Origin: CAMYLR01 sp039590215
GTDB lineage: Bacteria > Gemmatimonadota > Gemmatimonadetes > JACCXV01 > JAHWKZ01
NCBI GenBank assembly: GCA_039590215.1
Contig: JBDHFX010000087.1
Location: 1 to 6,722, forward strand
Direction: 5' to 3'
DNA length: 6,722 bases
The position numbers and the translations under genes were made by a program. Shown in pieces: positions 1 through 5,866 of this stretch (its first letter is position 1; each line of letters starts with the position of its first letter). Under the pieces are notes generated by a model that saw only the letters and a program-made list of their open reading frames with translations, searched no databases and was not told the DNA's origin.

Positions 1-345
1 AACCCGCCTCTCTATCAACAGCTGGTTACCCAGATCGTCGGCGCGGGTACGTTCGCCAAGTTCGGCCGCGACGCCGAGCGCGAAGCCGATGACCTTGGGG
101 TGATGTACATGTACACAGCCGGGTATGATCCGCACGGCATGGTTACGATGTTCCAGGAGCTCATCAGTCAGCGTCAGAGAGCGCCGAACTCAGTCGATCA
201 ATTTTTCGCCTCGCACCCGCTGACCGAAGACCGAATCAGGGACGTTCGCGCTCAAATCGAGGCGCTGGAGCCGCGGCCGAACCTGATCATGGAAGATGCG
301 GAGTTCGACGCGATCCGGCGCCGGCTCTCGCGCTACAATCGCTAG
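1..345 (+). CDS. M48-family zinc metallopeptidase, C-terminal part (5' end outside window)
   Basis: The frame is open from the first base and ends at TAG 343-345, giving 114 residues. The segment around residues 22-38 (GRDAEREADDLGVMYM) matches the M48 peptidase region after the HExxH helix. In that family the Glu in ExxAD is the third zinc ligand, here Glu26, followed by the conserved Asp30. The next part, AGYDPHGMVTMFQEL followed by SHPLTEDRIRDV, is the usual M48 tail in which a short helix and a conserved HP precede an arginine-bearing helix. The HExxH motif and any signal peptide or lipobox lie upstream and cannot be seen, so envelope location (BepA/LoiP-like quality control of outer-membrane proteins) is inferred from the family. 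The end of the gene overlaps thiD. Family assignment is fairly secure; the substrate is unknown. Confidence 0.85.
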   Translation, partial: NPPLYQQLVTQIVGAGTFAKFGRDAEREADDLGVMYMYTAGYDPHGMVTMFQELISQRQRAPNSVDQFFASHPLTEDRIRDVRAQIEALEPRPNLIMEDAEFDAIRRRLSRYNR

Positions 346-1150
346 CTCCACGCCGGTCGCGCTGACGATCGCGGGCAGCGATTCGTCAGGCGGAGCCGGA
401 ATCCAGGCCGACCTCAAGACGTTCCACGCCCACGCCGTCTACGGGATGAGCGCCCTCACAGCGGTGACGGCTCAGAACACCAGGGGCGTGGTCGGTGTGG
501 AAGCGCTTTCGGCTGATTTCGTGGCTGCGCAGATCGACGCTGCGGTCTCTGACATTCCGCCCGATGCAGTCAAGACCGGGATGCTCGCGAGCCGATCGAT
601 CGTCGAAGTCGTAGTCGAAGCCGCTGATCGCTACCGATGGAACACCCTCGTTGTCGATCCGGTGATGGTCGCCACAACTGGTGCGCGGTTGATCGACCAA
701 GATGCGGTCGACGTGCTCCGGGACAAGCTCCTGCCGCGCGCCACGATCGTTACCCCGAACGCGCCGGAAGCGGCGGCGCTGTTGGAGACGACGATCGCCG
801 ACGAAACCGCCCTCGAGGTGGCGGCCGATGCGATCATCGATCGGCTCGGCGCCAAGGCGGTGCTCGTCACGGGTGGCGACTTGGAGGGTGATCACGTGGT
901 CGATGTATACTGCGACGGAAGGCACCGCAAAGTGTTTCGCGAGCCCCGCATCGCGACCAGTAGCACGCATGGGTCGGGGTGCGCTTTGGCCTCGGCGATC
1001 GCCGCCCGGCTGGCACTCGGTCAATCACTGGAGAGCGCCGTTCGGTTGGCGCGGCATTGGATTCGACAGGCGATCGGGAACGCTCCCGGGTTGGGCGCCG
1101 GTCGCGGCCCGTTGGATCTGTTGACGCCGGCGGTCGACGTCTCGGAATGA
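296..1150 (+). CDS. thiD: ThiD: hydroxymethylpyrimidine / phosphomethylpyrimidine kinase
   Basis: This enzyme phosphorylates 4-amino-5-hydroxymethyl-2-methylpyrimidine twice to the pyrophosphate used by thiamine-phosphate synthase; it is cytosolic and belongs to the ribokinase fold. Visible motifs are the pyrimidine-binding AGSDSSGGAGIQADLKTF (residues 26-43), KTGML (93-97), VVDPVMVATTG (119-129), TPNAPEA (153-159), VTGGD (191-195) and the anion-hole/catalytic loop THGSGC (224-229), where Cys229 corresponds to the reactive Cys of ThiD. Length is 284 aa against about 266 for E. coli ThiD; the excess is the poorly conserved first 20 residues. An in-frame stop at 284 leaves ATG 296 as the only ATG, GTG or TTG start before the first motif. 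It lies 50 bases inside the upstream peptidase gene and has no convincing Shine-Dalgarno sequence, so translation is probably coupled to that gene. No other thiamine gene or TPP riboswitch is visible. Confidence 0.95.
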   Translation: MRSSTRSGAGSRATIASSTPVALTIAGSDSSGGAGIQADLKTFHAHAVYGMSALTAVTAQNTRGVVGVEALSADFVAAQIDAAVSDIPPDAVKTGMLASRSIVEVVVEAADRYRWNTLVVDPVMVATTGARLIDQDAVDVLRDKLLPRATIVTPNAPEAAALLETTIADETALEVAADAIIDRLGAKAVLVTGGDLEGDHVVDVYCDGRHRKVFREPRIATSSTHGSGCALASAIAARLALGQSLESAVRLARHWIRQAIGNAPGLGAGRGPLDLLTPAVDVSE

Positions 1151-1180
1151 TCGTAATCGTGAACCGATAGTCGACGCTAG

Positions 1181-1186
1181 AGGAGG
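1181..1186 (+). promoter_or_regulatory. Strong Shine-Dalgarno of the sulfite-oxidase-like gene
   Basis: AGGAGG, preceded by AG, stands 4 bases before GTG 1191. It is a full match to the anti-SD core and decides the GTG start. It is the strongest ribosome binding site in the window, so this gene is probably translated efficiently despite its GTG. Confidence 0.8.
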
Positions 1187-1190
1187 ATCG

Positions 1191-2279
1191 GTGGAACGGA
1201 TCCGGCCGACCAAACATGCCGACTTTATCGTTCGGCAAGCCGCACCGTTCAACGGCGGGCCGCCATTGGCCGTACTGATCGACTCGCCGATCACCCCAGA
1301 AGAACTGTTCTTTGTTCGCAACCACGCCCCCGTCCCGGAAATTGATGGTGACGCCTTTCGACTGTCGGTCGGCGGCCTCGTCGAGCGACCGCTCGAGTTG
1401 TCGCTCGACGATCTGAAACGCGAGTTCCAGCATCACACGGTCGAAGCCACGCTACAATGCGCTGGCAACCGGCGCGACGAACTAATGGCGGTGCGCGAGA
1501 TCCCGGGCGAAGTGCCGTGGGGCTCGGAGGCGATCAGCAATGCCCACTGGGGTGGCGTCGCACTACGCGACGTATTTGCCGTCGCCAACGTGAGCGGTGA
1601 CACCAAGCACGCGGCGTTCGTAGGGCGTGATCGCGCGTGTAAGGGCAGCCAGACGTTTCCGTTTGGGGGTTCGATTCCGATCGACAAAGCGAACGACCCT
1701 GACGTTTTGCTGGCGTACGAGATGAACGGCAAACCGTTGCCGCCGACACATGGGTTTCCGCTACGGGTCGTGGTTCCCGGCTACATCGGGGCGCGGAGCG
1801 TCAAGTGGGTCGCTGAGATCCGCGCCCAACCGACTCCATCCGACAATTACTACCAGCGGAAGAGCTACAAGCTCTTTCCACCCAATGTGTCAGCCGAGAC
1901 GGTGGACTGGGATCACGGAATGATGCTCGGCGAAGTAGGACCGACGGCAGTGTTGTGCCGGATCGACGGCGGCACACCAGCCAGCGCCGGGAGCGTCGGT
2001 CTGGCTGGGTACGCGATGGGCGCCGGCGGAACGCCGGTCGACGGGGTCGAGGTTTCGGTCGACGGCGGCGCGACGTGGCATCCGACAGAATTGACTTCCG
2101 GCGGGCGGGGCACATGGTACCTGTGGCAAATGGCAGCCGAGCTCGCGGCCGGCGAGCACGAAATCGTCGTCCGCGTGCAGGGGACCGGCTCGCATCAACC
2201 CGAACAGCCGGCCACAAGCTGGAACTTCAAGGGTTACATGAACACCGCCTGGCACCGGACGCGGTTGCAGGTGGTGTAG
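1191..2279 (+). CDS. Sulfite-oxidase-family molybdopterin oxidoreductase (Mo-co domain plus dimerisation domain, no heme domain)
   Basis: The start is GTG 1191, preceded by AGGAGG at 1181-1186. The 362-aa protein has the complete two-domain layout of eukaryotic-type sulfite oxidases without cytochrome b5. The Moco domain shows FFVRNHAPVP (residues 40-49), TLQCAGNRR (87-95) with Cys90 as the expected Mo ligand, ISNAHWGGVALRDV (115-128), LAYEMNGKPLPPTHGFPLR (174-192) and VVPGYIGARSVKW (194-206). The C-terminal immunoglobulin-like Mo-co dimerisation domain runs from about 220 to 362 and includes VEVSVDGGATWHP and WNFKGYMNTAWHR. Arginines equivalent to substrate-pocket Arg of vertebrate and plant enzymes are present in FVRNH and CAGNRR. 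There is no Tat or Sec signal, so the enzyme appears cytosolic, more like plant sulfite oxidase than periplasmic SorA/SorT. It may oxidise sulfite, with an unknown electron acceptor; the substrate is not provable from sequence. The next gene starts 6 bases downstream. Confidence 0.88.
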   Translation: MERIRPTKHADFIVRQAAPFNGGPPLAVLIDSPITPEELFFVRNHAPVPEIDGDAFRLSVGGLVERPLELSLDDLKREFQHHTVEATLQCAGNRRDELMAVREIPGEVPWGSEAISNAHWGGVALRDVFAVANVSGDTKHAAFVGRDRACKGSQTFPFGGSIPIDKANDPDVLLAYEMNGKPLPPTHGFPLRVVVPGYIGARSVKWVAEIRAQPTPSDNYYQRKSYKLFPPNVSAETVDWDHGMMLGEVGPTAVLCRIDGGTPASAGSVGLAGYAMGAGGTPVDGVEVSVDGGATWHPTELTSGGRGTWYLWQMAAELAAGEHEIVVRVQGTGSHQPEQPATSWNFKGYMNTAWHRTRLQVV

Positions 2280-2285
2280 GGCGAA

Positions 2286-3428
2286 TTGACAGCTCCAACA
2301 TCCGAAACGAAACGCCCGTGGTGGATGCCGCCCCTTCTCATCGTCCTGAGCCTGCTGACGGTGGCGATGATCGTCGTCGCGCTGGGCGTCATGTTCGATG
2401 CCCTGCCGGCGTGGTCGACGCGCGTCGAGTCCCCGGCGCACCGGCTCGTCGTCACGCCGAATCGGATCCTGCCGATCCTCTCGTCGATCGTCGGCATCGT
2501 GTTCGTGACGACGATCTTCCGCCGTTACGCGCAGCGCGGCGGCACCCACCTCTTCGTGTGGGGGATCGGATTGGCGTTTTTCGCGACCGGCAGCATGACC
2601 GAGTCGCTCCACGGTCTGCTCGGGTGGAACGCGTGGGTGTTCCGGTTCTGGTATCTGTTCGGGGCGGTGCTGATCGCCGCCTGGATGGGGCAGGGAACGA
2701 TGCATCTGCTGGCGCCGAAACGAGTCGCGAGGGTAACTGCGGCACTGCTGATTGTGGCGTCGGTGTACGCGACGTACAAGGTGTTCTCGGCCGAACTCGA
2801 CCCGACGTTGATCGCCAGCCAGGTGACTCGCATCAAACCGGGGCCGTCGTACTCGGAAGCCGATGTCGTCACGTACGCCGCGACGCACTTGATGGCCGAG
2901 GCGACCGACGACGAGGGGCGCATCGGCCGCCGCAAGGTCACGCCGTTGGCGCGGGCGCTGAGCTCGGCTGCGGTCGCCCGCGGCGCGTCGGTTCCCGCCG
3001 AACTGGACGCGGACCGGGACATCGCGGTGACGCGCGAGCCCGATGGCGACCTGAGCGTGAGCGTCGTGATCGATGGTCAGCCGGCGGGCCGCATTGAGCT
3101 CCGCGAGGCGATCGTCTTCAGCGGCCACGTCATCACGACGCCGGGCGTCCGGACCCTGACCCCGTTTTTCAACACGTTCGGCATCATCACCCTGATCGGC
3201 GGCGCGATCTATTCGGCGTGGGTGTTCTGGCGCAAGCGGATCATGCTGCATCGCGCGATCGGGAATGTCGTGATCGCCGCCGGCGCTATCCTCGGCGGTG
3301 GGGCGAGCGCTTTCGCGCGCTTCGGGATGCTCAGCTACCTGTATCTCGCCGAGCTGTCGTCGCTGATCCTCGTCTTCGTCGGGTTCTTGATCGCGACGCG
3401 GAGTGTCTCGACACGTAGCCCTTCGTAG
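2286..3428 (+). CDS. Polytopic membrane protein with an inserted ~100-residue soluble domain; function unknown
   Basis: The TTG start at 2286 follows an AGGG (2278-2281) that overlaps the stop of the preceding gene, giving 380 aa; an internal ATG at 2325 is a less likely alternative. Hydrophobic segments appear at about residues 15-38, 61-78, 88-103, 121-135, 149-167, 293-315, 324-343 and 350-370, so about eight membrane spans. Between the fifth and sixth lies a polar, mixed alpha/beta-looking stretch (about 177-282) with regularly spaced charges and an ending that resembles strands (AVTREPDGDLSVSVVIDG). The membrane parts recall an uncharacterised family whose hallmarks are GWNxWVFRxWYLxGA, AAWMGQGT, TPFFNTFG and AIYSAWVFWRKR; this is from memory of the pattern, not a search. 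Histidines in or near spans (H109, H140, H322) could bind a cofactor, but no heme motif is clear. Tight spacing suggests co-expression with the Mo enzyme. Confidence 0.8.
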   Translation: MTAPTSETKRPWWMPPLLIVLSLLTVAMIVVALGVMFDALPAWSTRVESPAHRLVVTPNRILPILSSIVGIVFVTTIFRRYAQRGGTHLFVWGIGLAFFATGSMTESLHGLLGWNAWVFRFWYLFGAVLIAAWMGQGTMHLLAPKRVARVTAALLIVASVYATYKVFSAELDPTLIASQVTRIKPGPSYSEADVVTYAATHLMAEATDDEGRIGRRKVTPLARALSSAAVARGASVPAELDADRDIAVTREPDGDLSVSVVIDGQPAGRIELREAIVFSGHVITTPGVRTLTPFFNTFGIITLIGGAIYSAWVFWRKRIMLHRAIGNVVIAAGAILGGGASAFARFGMLSYLYLAELSSLILVFVGFLIATRSVSTRSPS

Positions 3429-3436
3429 GAAGCGCG

Positions 3437-3512
3437 CTACAGCCCTTCGCGCTCGACCCGCGCGCGCATCGTGGCGACGTCGGCTGTCATGTGTGCGACG
3501 ATCGCTTGAACC
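3437..3512 (-). pseudogene. Possible C-terminal remnant of a lost gene downstream of the methyltransferase gene
   Basis: On the minus strand, right after the methyltransferase stop (TAA 3515-3513) and in another frame, about 24 codons read KVQAIVAHMTADVATMRARV followed by EREGL and a stop at 3437. The codons are G+C rich at third positions like the old genes here, and the peptide looks like an amphipathic C-terminal helix rather than random translation. It has no start of its own. I read it as the possible tail of the gene that once followed deoC, truncated when the low-G+C methyltransferase gene arrived. I do not recognise its family, and chance is a real alternative. The rest of the 84-base convergent gap (3429-3512) shows only short GC-rich repeats and no convincing terminator with a T-run. 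Confidence 0.25.
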
Positions 3513-4310
3513 TTAGCGGTGCCAGCAGTCCGGCAAGACCAGGGTGGGATTTGGCGTATTGTCTCTGTCCAGAGGGTGAGGAAAGGTCTGCCTGTATGAT
3601 TTCTGCTCGAACCTATCGTTTCTGTAAAAGGTAAACTCCGCCAATCGTGGAATTTCCAATCCTTTACTCTTGATCGACCCACGGCAGTTGTTAGGGTGAA
3701 CGTGCACGACGCTGTGGGTTTGCAGGAGCTTCTCGAAGACTCTGGATGAAAGAAGGAAGAACCCTTTATTGAACAATTCCTGCAGGAAGTGAAACTCGAT
3801 GATTATGATTCGGAATTGAGCCAGCAGTTTCGATGACGTACTGAGGAGAGTCTCGAATTCTCCCCCCTCGATATCCATCTGGAGAAGCAAATCACCCTCA
3901 TAACCCGGGATCCTTTTGTCCTTCCAGTCGTCCAGGCTCATGAAAGTCTCGTTCGACAGACAGCCCACATACTTCTTGTCAAAAACAAAGTTGGGATGAA
4001 GCTGGGCCGGCGCATCTACTGAGAAGTCGGCAAGGAACACTTTCAGTCCTCGCTCGGCCAGATCCATGTCGAATCCCGATTTCGTGGACACCCCGGGTGA
4101 GAAGCAATACTCGATATCGCCCAGGTCGTCGGGTAGCAAATAGCCGCCATCGCCATCCGGTCCCAACCGGATCAGCTCGACGCCGCTGTCTACGGGGTGC
4201 AGGGAGCGTATGAGCTCATCGACCTCCGCGGTGTGAGTACGCCTCACGACGTCGACGCCGAATACGCCGGCCAATCGAACCAGCGAGTCCCTGATCAGGG
4301 TGTCGCTCAT
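3513..4310 (-). CDS. FkbM-type SAM-dependent methyltransferase, low-G+C, probably acquired
   Basis: The protein is 265 aa from ATG 4310; a further in-frame ATG at 4373 would overlap deoC by 38 bases and adds 21 atypical residues, so I prefer 4310. Residues 48-60 (RLGPDGDGGYLLP), 69-80 (CFSPGVSTKSGF) and 92-99 (FLADFSVD) form the first, SAM-binding half. LLLQMDIEGGEFETLL (141-156) is the DIEGxE signature of FkbM/Methyltransf_21 proteins. IEFHFLQELF, VHVHPNNC, GLEIPRLAEFTF and NPTLVLPDCW complete a conserved subtype often met in surface-polysaccharide or glycolipid loci. There is no signal peptide or membrane span. It probably O-methylates a sugar or related small molecule; the substrate is unknown. 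By my count G+C is about 49% over 3541-4080, far below neighbouring genes. It follows deoC by 25 bases and is likely co-transcribed, but a functional link to the vertex genes is doubtful. Confidence 0.85.
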   Translation of the reverse strand: MSDTLIRDSLVRLAGVFGVDVVRRTHTAEVDELIRSLHPVDSGVELIRLGPDGDGGYLLPDDLGDIEYCFSPGVSTKSGFDMDLAERGLKVFLADFSVDAPAQLHPNFVFDKKYVGCLSNETFMSLDDWKDKRIPGYEGDLLLQMDIEGGEFETLLSTSSKLLAQFRIIIIEFHFLQELFNKGFFLLSSRVFEKLLQTHSVVHVHPNNCRGSIKSKGLEIPRLAEFTFYRNDRFEQKSYRQTFPHPLDRDNTPNPTLVLPDCWHR

Positions 4311-4325
4311 TTGCCTAAGAGCTCC

Positions 4326-4340
4326 GGTGAGAGCCTCACC
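4326..4340 (-). other. Small hairpin at the deoC stop codon
   Basis: A perfect 6-bp inverted repeat (GGTGAG / CTCACC, 3-base loop) spans the deoC stop codon and lies just upstream of the methyltransferase start. There is no T-run after it in the minus-strand direction, so it is not a standard intrinsic terminator. It could slow readthrough or protect the upstream mRNA end. Confidence 0.3.
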
Positions 4341-5310
4341 CCAGCTTGTGAATCGTCGCTCGGGGGGCCGCAATCACGGTCGCTCGGACGTCGCCGTTGC
4401 CCGAACCCGACAGCTCCGCTGCTGCCGCCCCGTACGGCCGCTCGGGTCCGGTGCCGTTTCCACGGACGATCTTGACGCCGGCGCTGGCTCCGATCCTCGT
4501 CGCCCCGGCCTGGATCATCTTGAGTGCGGTCGGCTGGTCCCCCACGCCCCCCGACGCTTTGACGCCGAGCTCGGCGCCGACGACGCGGTGCATGAGCTGG
4601 ATGTCGGCTTCGGTCGCGCCACCGGGGCCAAAGCCGGTCGAGGTCTTCACGAAGTGGGCTCCACCCGCCTGTGCGAGAACACACGCCTTCACCTTCTCCT
4701 CGTCGGTCAGATGAGCGGCCTCGATGATCACCTTGACCTTGGCCTTCCCCCTGGCCGCTTCGACCACGCCACGGATGTCTCGTTCAACGTCGGTGTAGGC
4801 ACCCGATCGGAGCGCACCAACGTTGATCACCATGTCGAGCTCGGCGGCGCCGTCTTCGAGTGCGCGGATCGCTTCGTACGCCTTGGTCTCGGATCGGTTG
4901 GCGCCCAACGGAAAGCCGATCACCGTACACACTCGAACCGGCGTGGCCGCCAACCTTTTGGCGGCCAACGCCACCCACCACGGGTTGATGCACACGGTGG
5001 CAAAACAGAACTCCACTGCCTCGTCGCAGAGGGCCTCGATCTCTTGCCGACTCGCTGTCGGCGACAGCAACGTGTGGTCGATCATCCGGGCCAGAACGTT
5101 GTCACACGCATCGACGCCAGGCCCGGCGGTGAACCGGTCCGCACCGCACGCCACCAGCTGGCGCACCTTGTCGGCGCAGTGGGCTACGCAGTGCGCACCG
5201 TCACAGCGATCGCAGGCGCCGGGCGTATAGGAAGTCCCGCTCGCGAGCTGAGCCCTAAGCTCGGCCGCGATCAGGTCGGCCAACAGACCGATGTCCGGCC
5301 CGACCGTCAC
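4336..5310 (-). CDS. deoC: DeoC: deoxyribose-phosphate aldolase with N-terminal helix/Cys-rich extension
   Basis: The enzyme cleaves 2-deoxyribose 5-phosphate to acetaldehyde and glyceraldehyde 3-phosphate through a lysine Schiff base. The aldolase core is about residues 72-283 of 324: IDHTLL (77-82), VCTVIGFPLG (127-136), ELDMVINVGAL (157-167) with Asp159, FVKTSTGF (220-227) with Schiff-base Lys222, and KASGGV (251-256) with Lys251, matching Asp102, Lys167 and Lys201 of E. coli. Ahead of the core are a predicted amphipathic helix (GLLADLIAAELRAQLASG, 8-25) that resembles BMC encapsulation peptides, and a Cys cluster (C33, C36, C41, C45, then C55) that might bind metal. After the core is a roughly 40-residue Gly/Ala-rich tail. 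The GTG start at 5310 overlaps the upstream stop (GTGA), which implies translational coupling to the vertex gene. The aldolase identity is very secure; targeting into a shell is inferred. Confidence 0.95.
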   Translation of the reverse strand: MTVGPDIGLLADLIAAELRAQLASGTSYTPGACDRCDGAHCVAHCADKVRQLVACGADRFTAGPGVDACDNVLARMIDHTLLSPTASRQEIEALCDEAVEFCFATVCINPWWVALAAKRLAATPVRVCTVIGFPLGANRSETKAYEAIRALEDGAAELDMVINVGALRSGAYTDVERDIRGVVEAARGKAKVKVIIEAAHLTDEEKVKACVLAQAGGAHFVKTSTGFGPGGATEADIQLMHRVVGAELGVKASGGVGDQPTALKMIQAGATRIGASAGVKIVRGNGTGPERPYGAAAAELSGSGNGDVRATVIAAPRATIHKLG

Positions 5311-5597
5311 TCTTGCCCCGCGGTTTGATTCAGAAAGTCGACTCGATCTACCACGCCAATGATCAGGTTCTGGAGCGGGACCCGTTCGCGACCCGTGACC
5401 TGTCGAGCACCGGTCCCCTCACGAGAGACGAGCACCTTGTCTCCGATGCCGGCGTCGACCCGGTCAACCGCGATCATCTCTTCGCCCTCGTCGCGGCCAT
5501 CGATCGCCAACGGTTGAACGACCAGCAACTTGTAATCCGCCAATTCGGGATCCTTGTCGGTAGACGTGACGGTCCCGGTCACCCGCGCCAGGATCAT
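5307..5597 (-). CDS. EutN/CcmL-family BMC vertex (BMC-P) protein, second copy
   Basis: This is a 96-aa single-domain protein of normal length for pentameric shell vertex proteins. It starts MILARVTGTVTSTDK, continues with YKLLVVQPL (residues 22-30), then MIAVDRVDAGIGDKVLVSRE and GTGARQV, and ends with LIIGVVDRVDF. This is the canonical EutN/CcmL order: a small beta-barrel with the AVD...AGxGxxVLV...GxGAR signature and a closing IVGIVD-like strand. Such proteins form pentamers that cap the twelve vertices of polyhedral microcompartments. The ATG at 5597 was chosen because it aligns with the family N-terminus and overlaps the preceding stop as ATGA (5597-5594); upstream in-frame extensions belong to the other gene's region. 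The gene is translationally coupled on both sides. The specific symbol is left blank because the compartment type is not certain. Confidence 0.9.
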   Translation of the reverse strand: MILARVTGTVTSTDKDPELADYKLLVVQPLAIDGRDEGEEMIAVDRVDAGIGDKVLVSREGTGARQVTGRERVPLQNLIIGVVDRVDFLNQTAGQE

Positions 5598-5860
5598 CGC
5601 CGGTCCACCGAGTCGATCTTGCCCACGACCGCCGCATCCACTGCGCAGAACGGATCCCTCAACGGCAACGAGGCTTCGCGGCTGGTGACATAATAGACCC
5701 ACTCATCGTCTCCGTAGGAGCCGGTGTCGACCGCCACCAGTGGTTTGGCTGAGGGCTGCCCCTCGGCGTCGGTGGGCTCGATCCACAGCAGCCGGTACCC
5801 GACCAGGGGTTCGATCTTGCGGGTGCTCACCACCCGGCCAATCACACGCGCGAAGTGCAT
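5594..5860 (-). CDS. EutN/CcmL-family BMC vertex (BMC-P) protein, first copy, divergent signature loop
   Basis: This 88-aa protein begins MHFARVIGRVVSTRK and continues GYRLLWIEPTD, PLVAVDTGSYGDDEWVYYVTSREASLPL and DAAVVGKIDSVDRR, so the whole EutN/CcmL barrel is present. Compared with the second copy, the usual GAGxGE stretch is GSYGDDE and the GSSAR-like motif is SREASLP, a variant of the kind in which REAS replaces SSAR. The two copies are thus distant paralogues, not a recent duplication, and may form distinct or mixed pentamers. It is the first gene of the operon. ATG 5860 fits the family N-terminus, has no Shine-Dalgarno sequence at proper distance, and coincides with the predicted transcription start, which suggests a leaderless message. 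No hexameric (BMC-H) or trimeric (BMC-T) shell gene accompanies it in the window. Confidence 0.87.
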   Translation of the reverse strand: MHFARVIGRVVSTRKIEPLVGYRLLWIEPTDAEGQPSAKPLVAVDTGSYGDDEWVYYVTSREASLPLRDPFCAVDAAVVGKIDSVDRR

Positions 5861-5866
5861 GCCCGG

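Noticed and set aside
1890..3251. Long minus-strand open frame (453 codons) across the Mo enzyme and membrane protein genes
   Set aside because: Its translation is dominated by Arg, His, Asp and Pro with no domain pattern; it is the antisense shadow of GC-rich genes whose own products are clearly recognisable or hydrophobic.
3429..3470. Bidirectional terminator between the converging genes
   Set aside because: Several short GCGCG repeats can pair, but the stems are 5-6 bp, compete with each other and are not followed by a T-run on either strand.
3500..4345. Target-site duplication or transposon ends around the low-G+C methyltransferase gene
   Set aside because: Comparing both flanks gave only 5-6 base chance matches around CTTAG; no terminal inverted repeats or transposase are present.
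4311..4373. Upstream ATG 4373 as start of the methyltransferase
   Set aside because: It would overlap deoC by 38 bases and add 21 residues not typical of the family; ATG 4310 starts where the conserved part begins and clears deoC.
4300..5328. Plus-strand open frame (342 codons) opposite deoC
   Set aside because: DeoC on the minus strand has every catalytic motif; the plus-strand product is low-complexity, rich in Arg/Gly/His, and matches no family.
5313..5693. Plus-strand open frame opposite the vertex genes
   Set aside because: Antisense of two complete EutN/CcmL proteins; no ribosome binding site and no recognisable motif.
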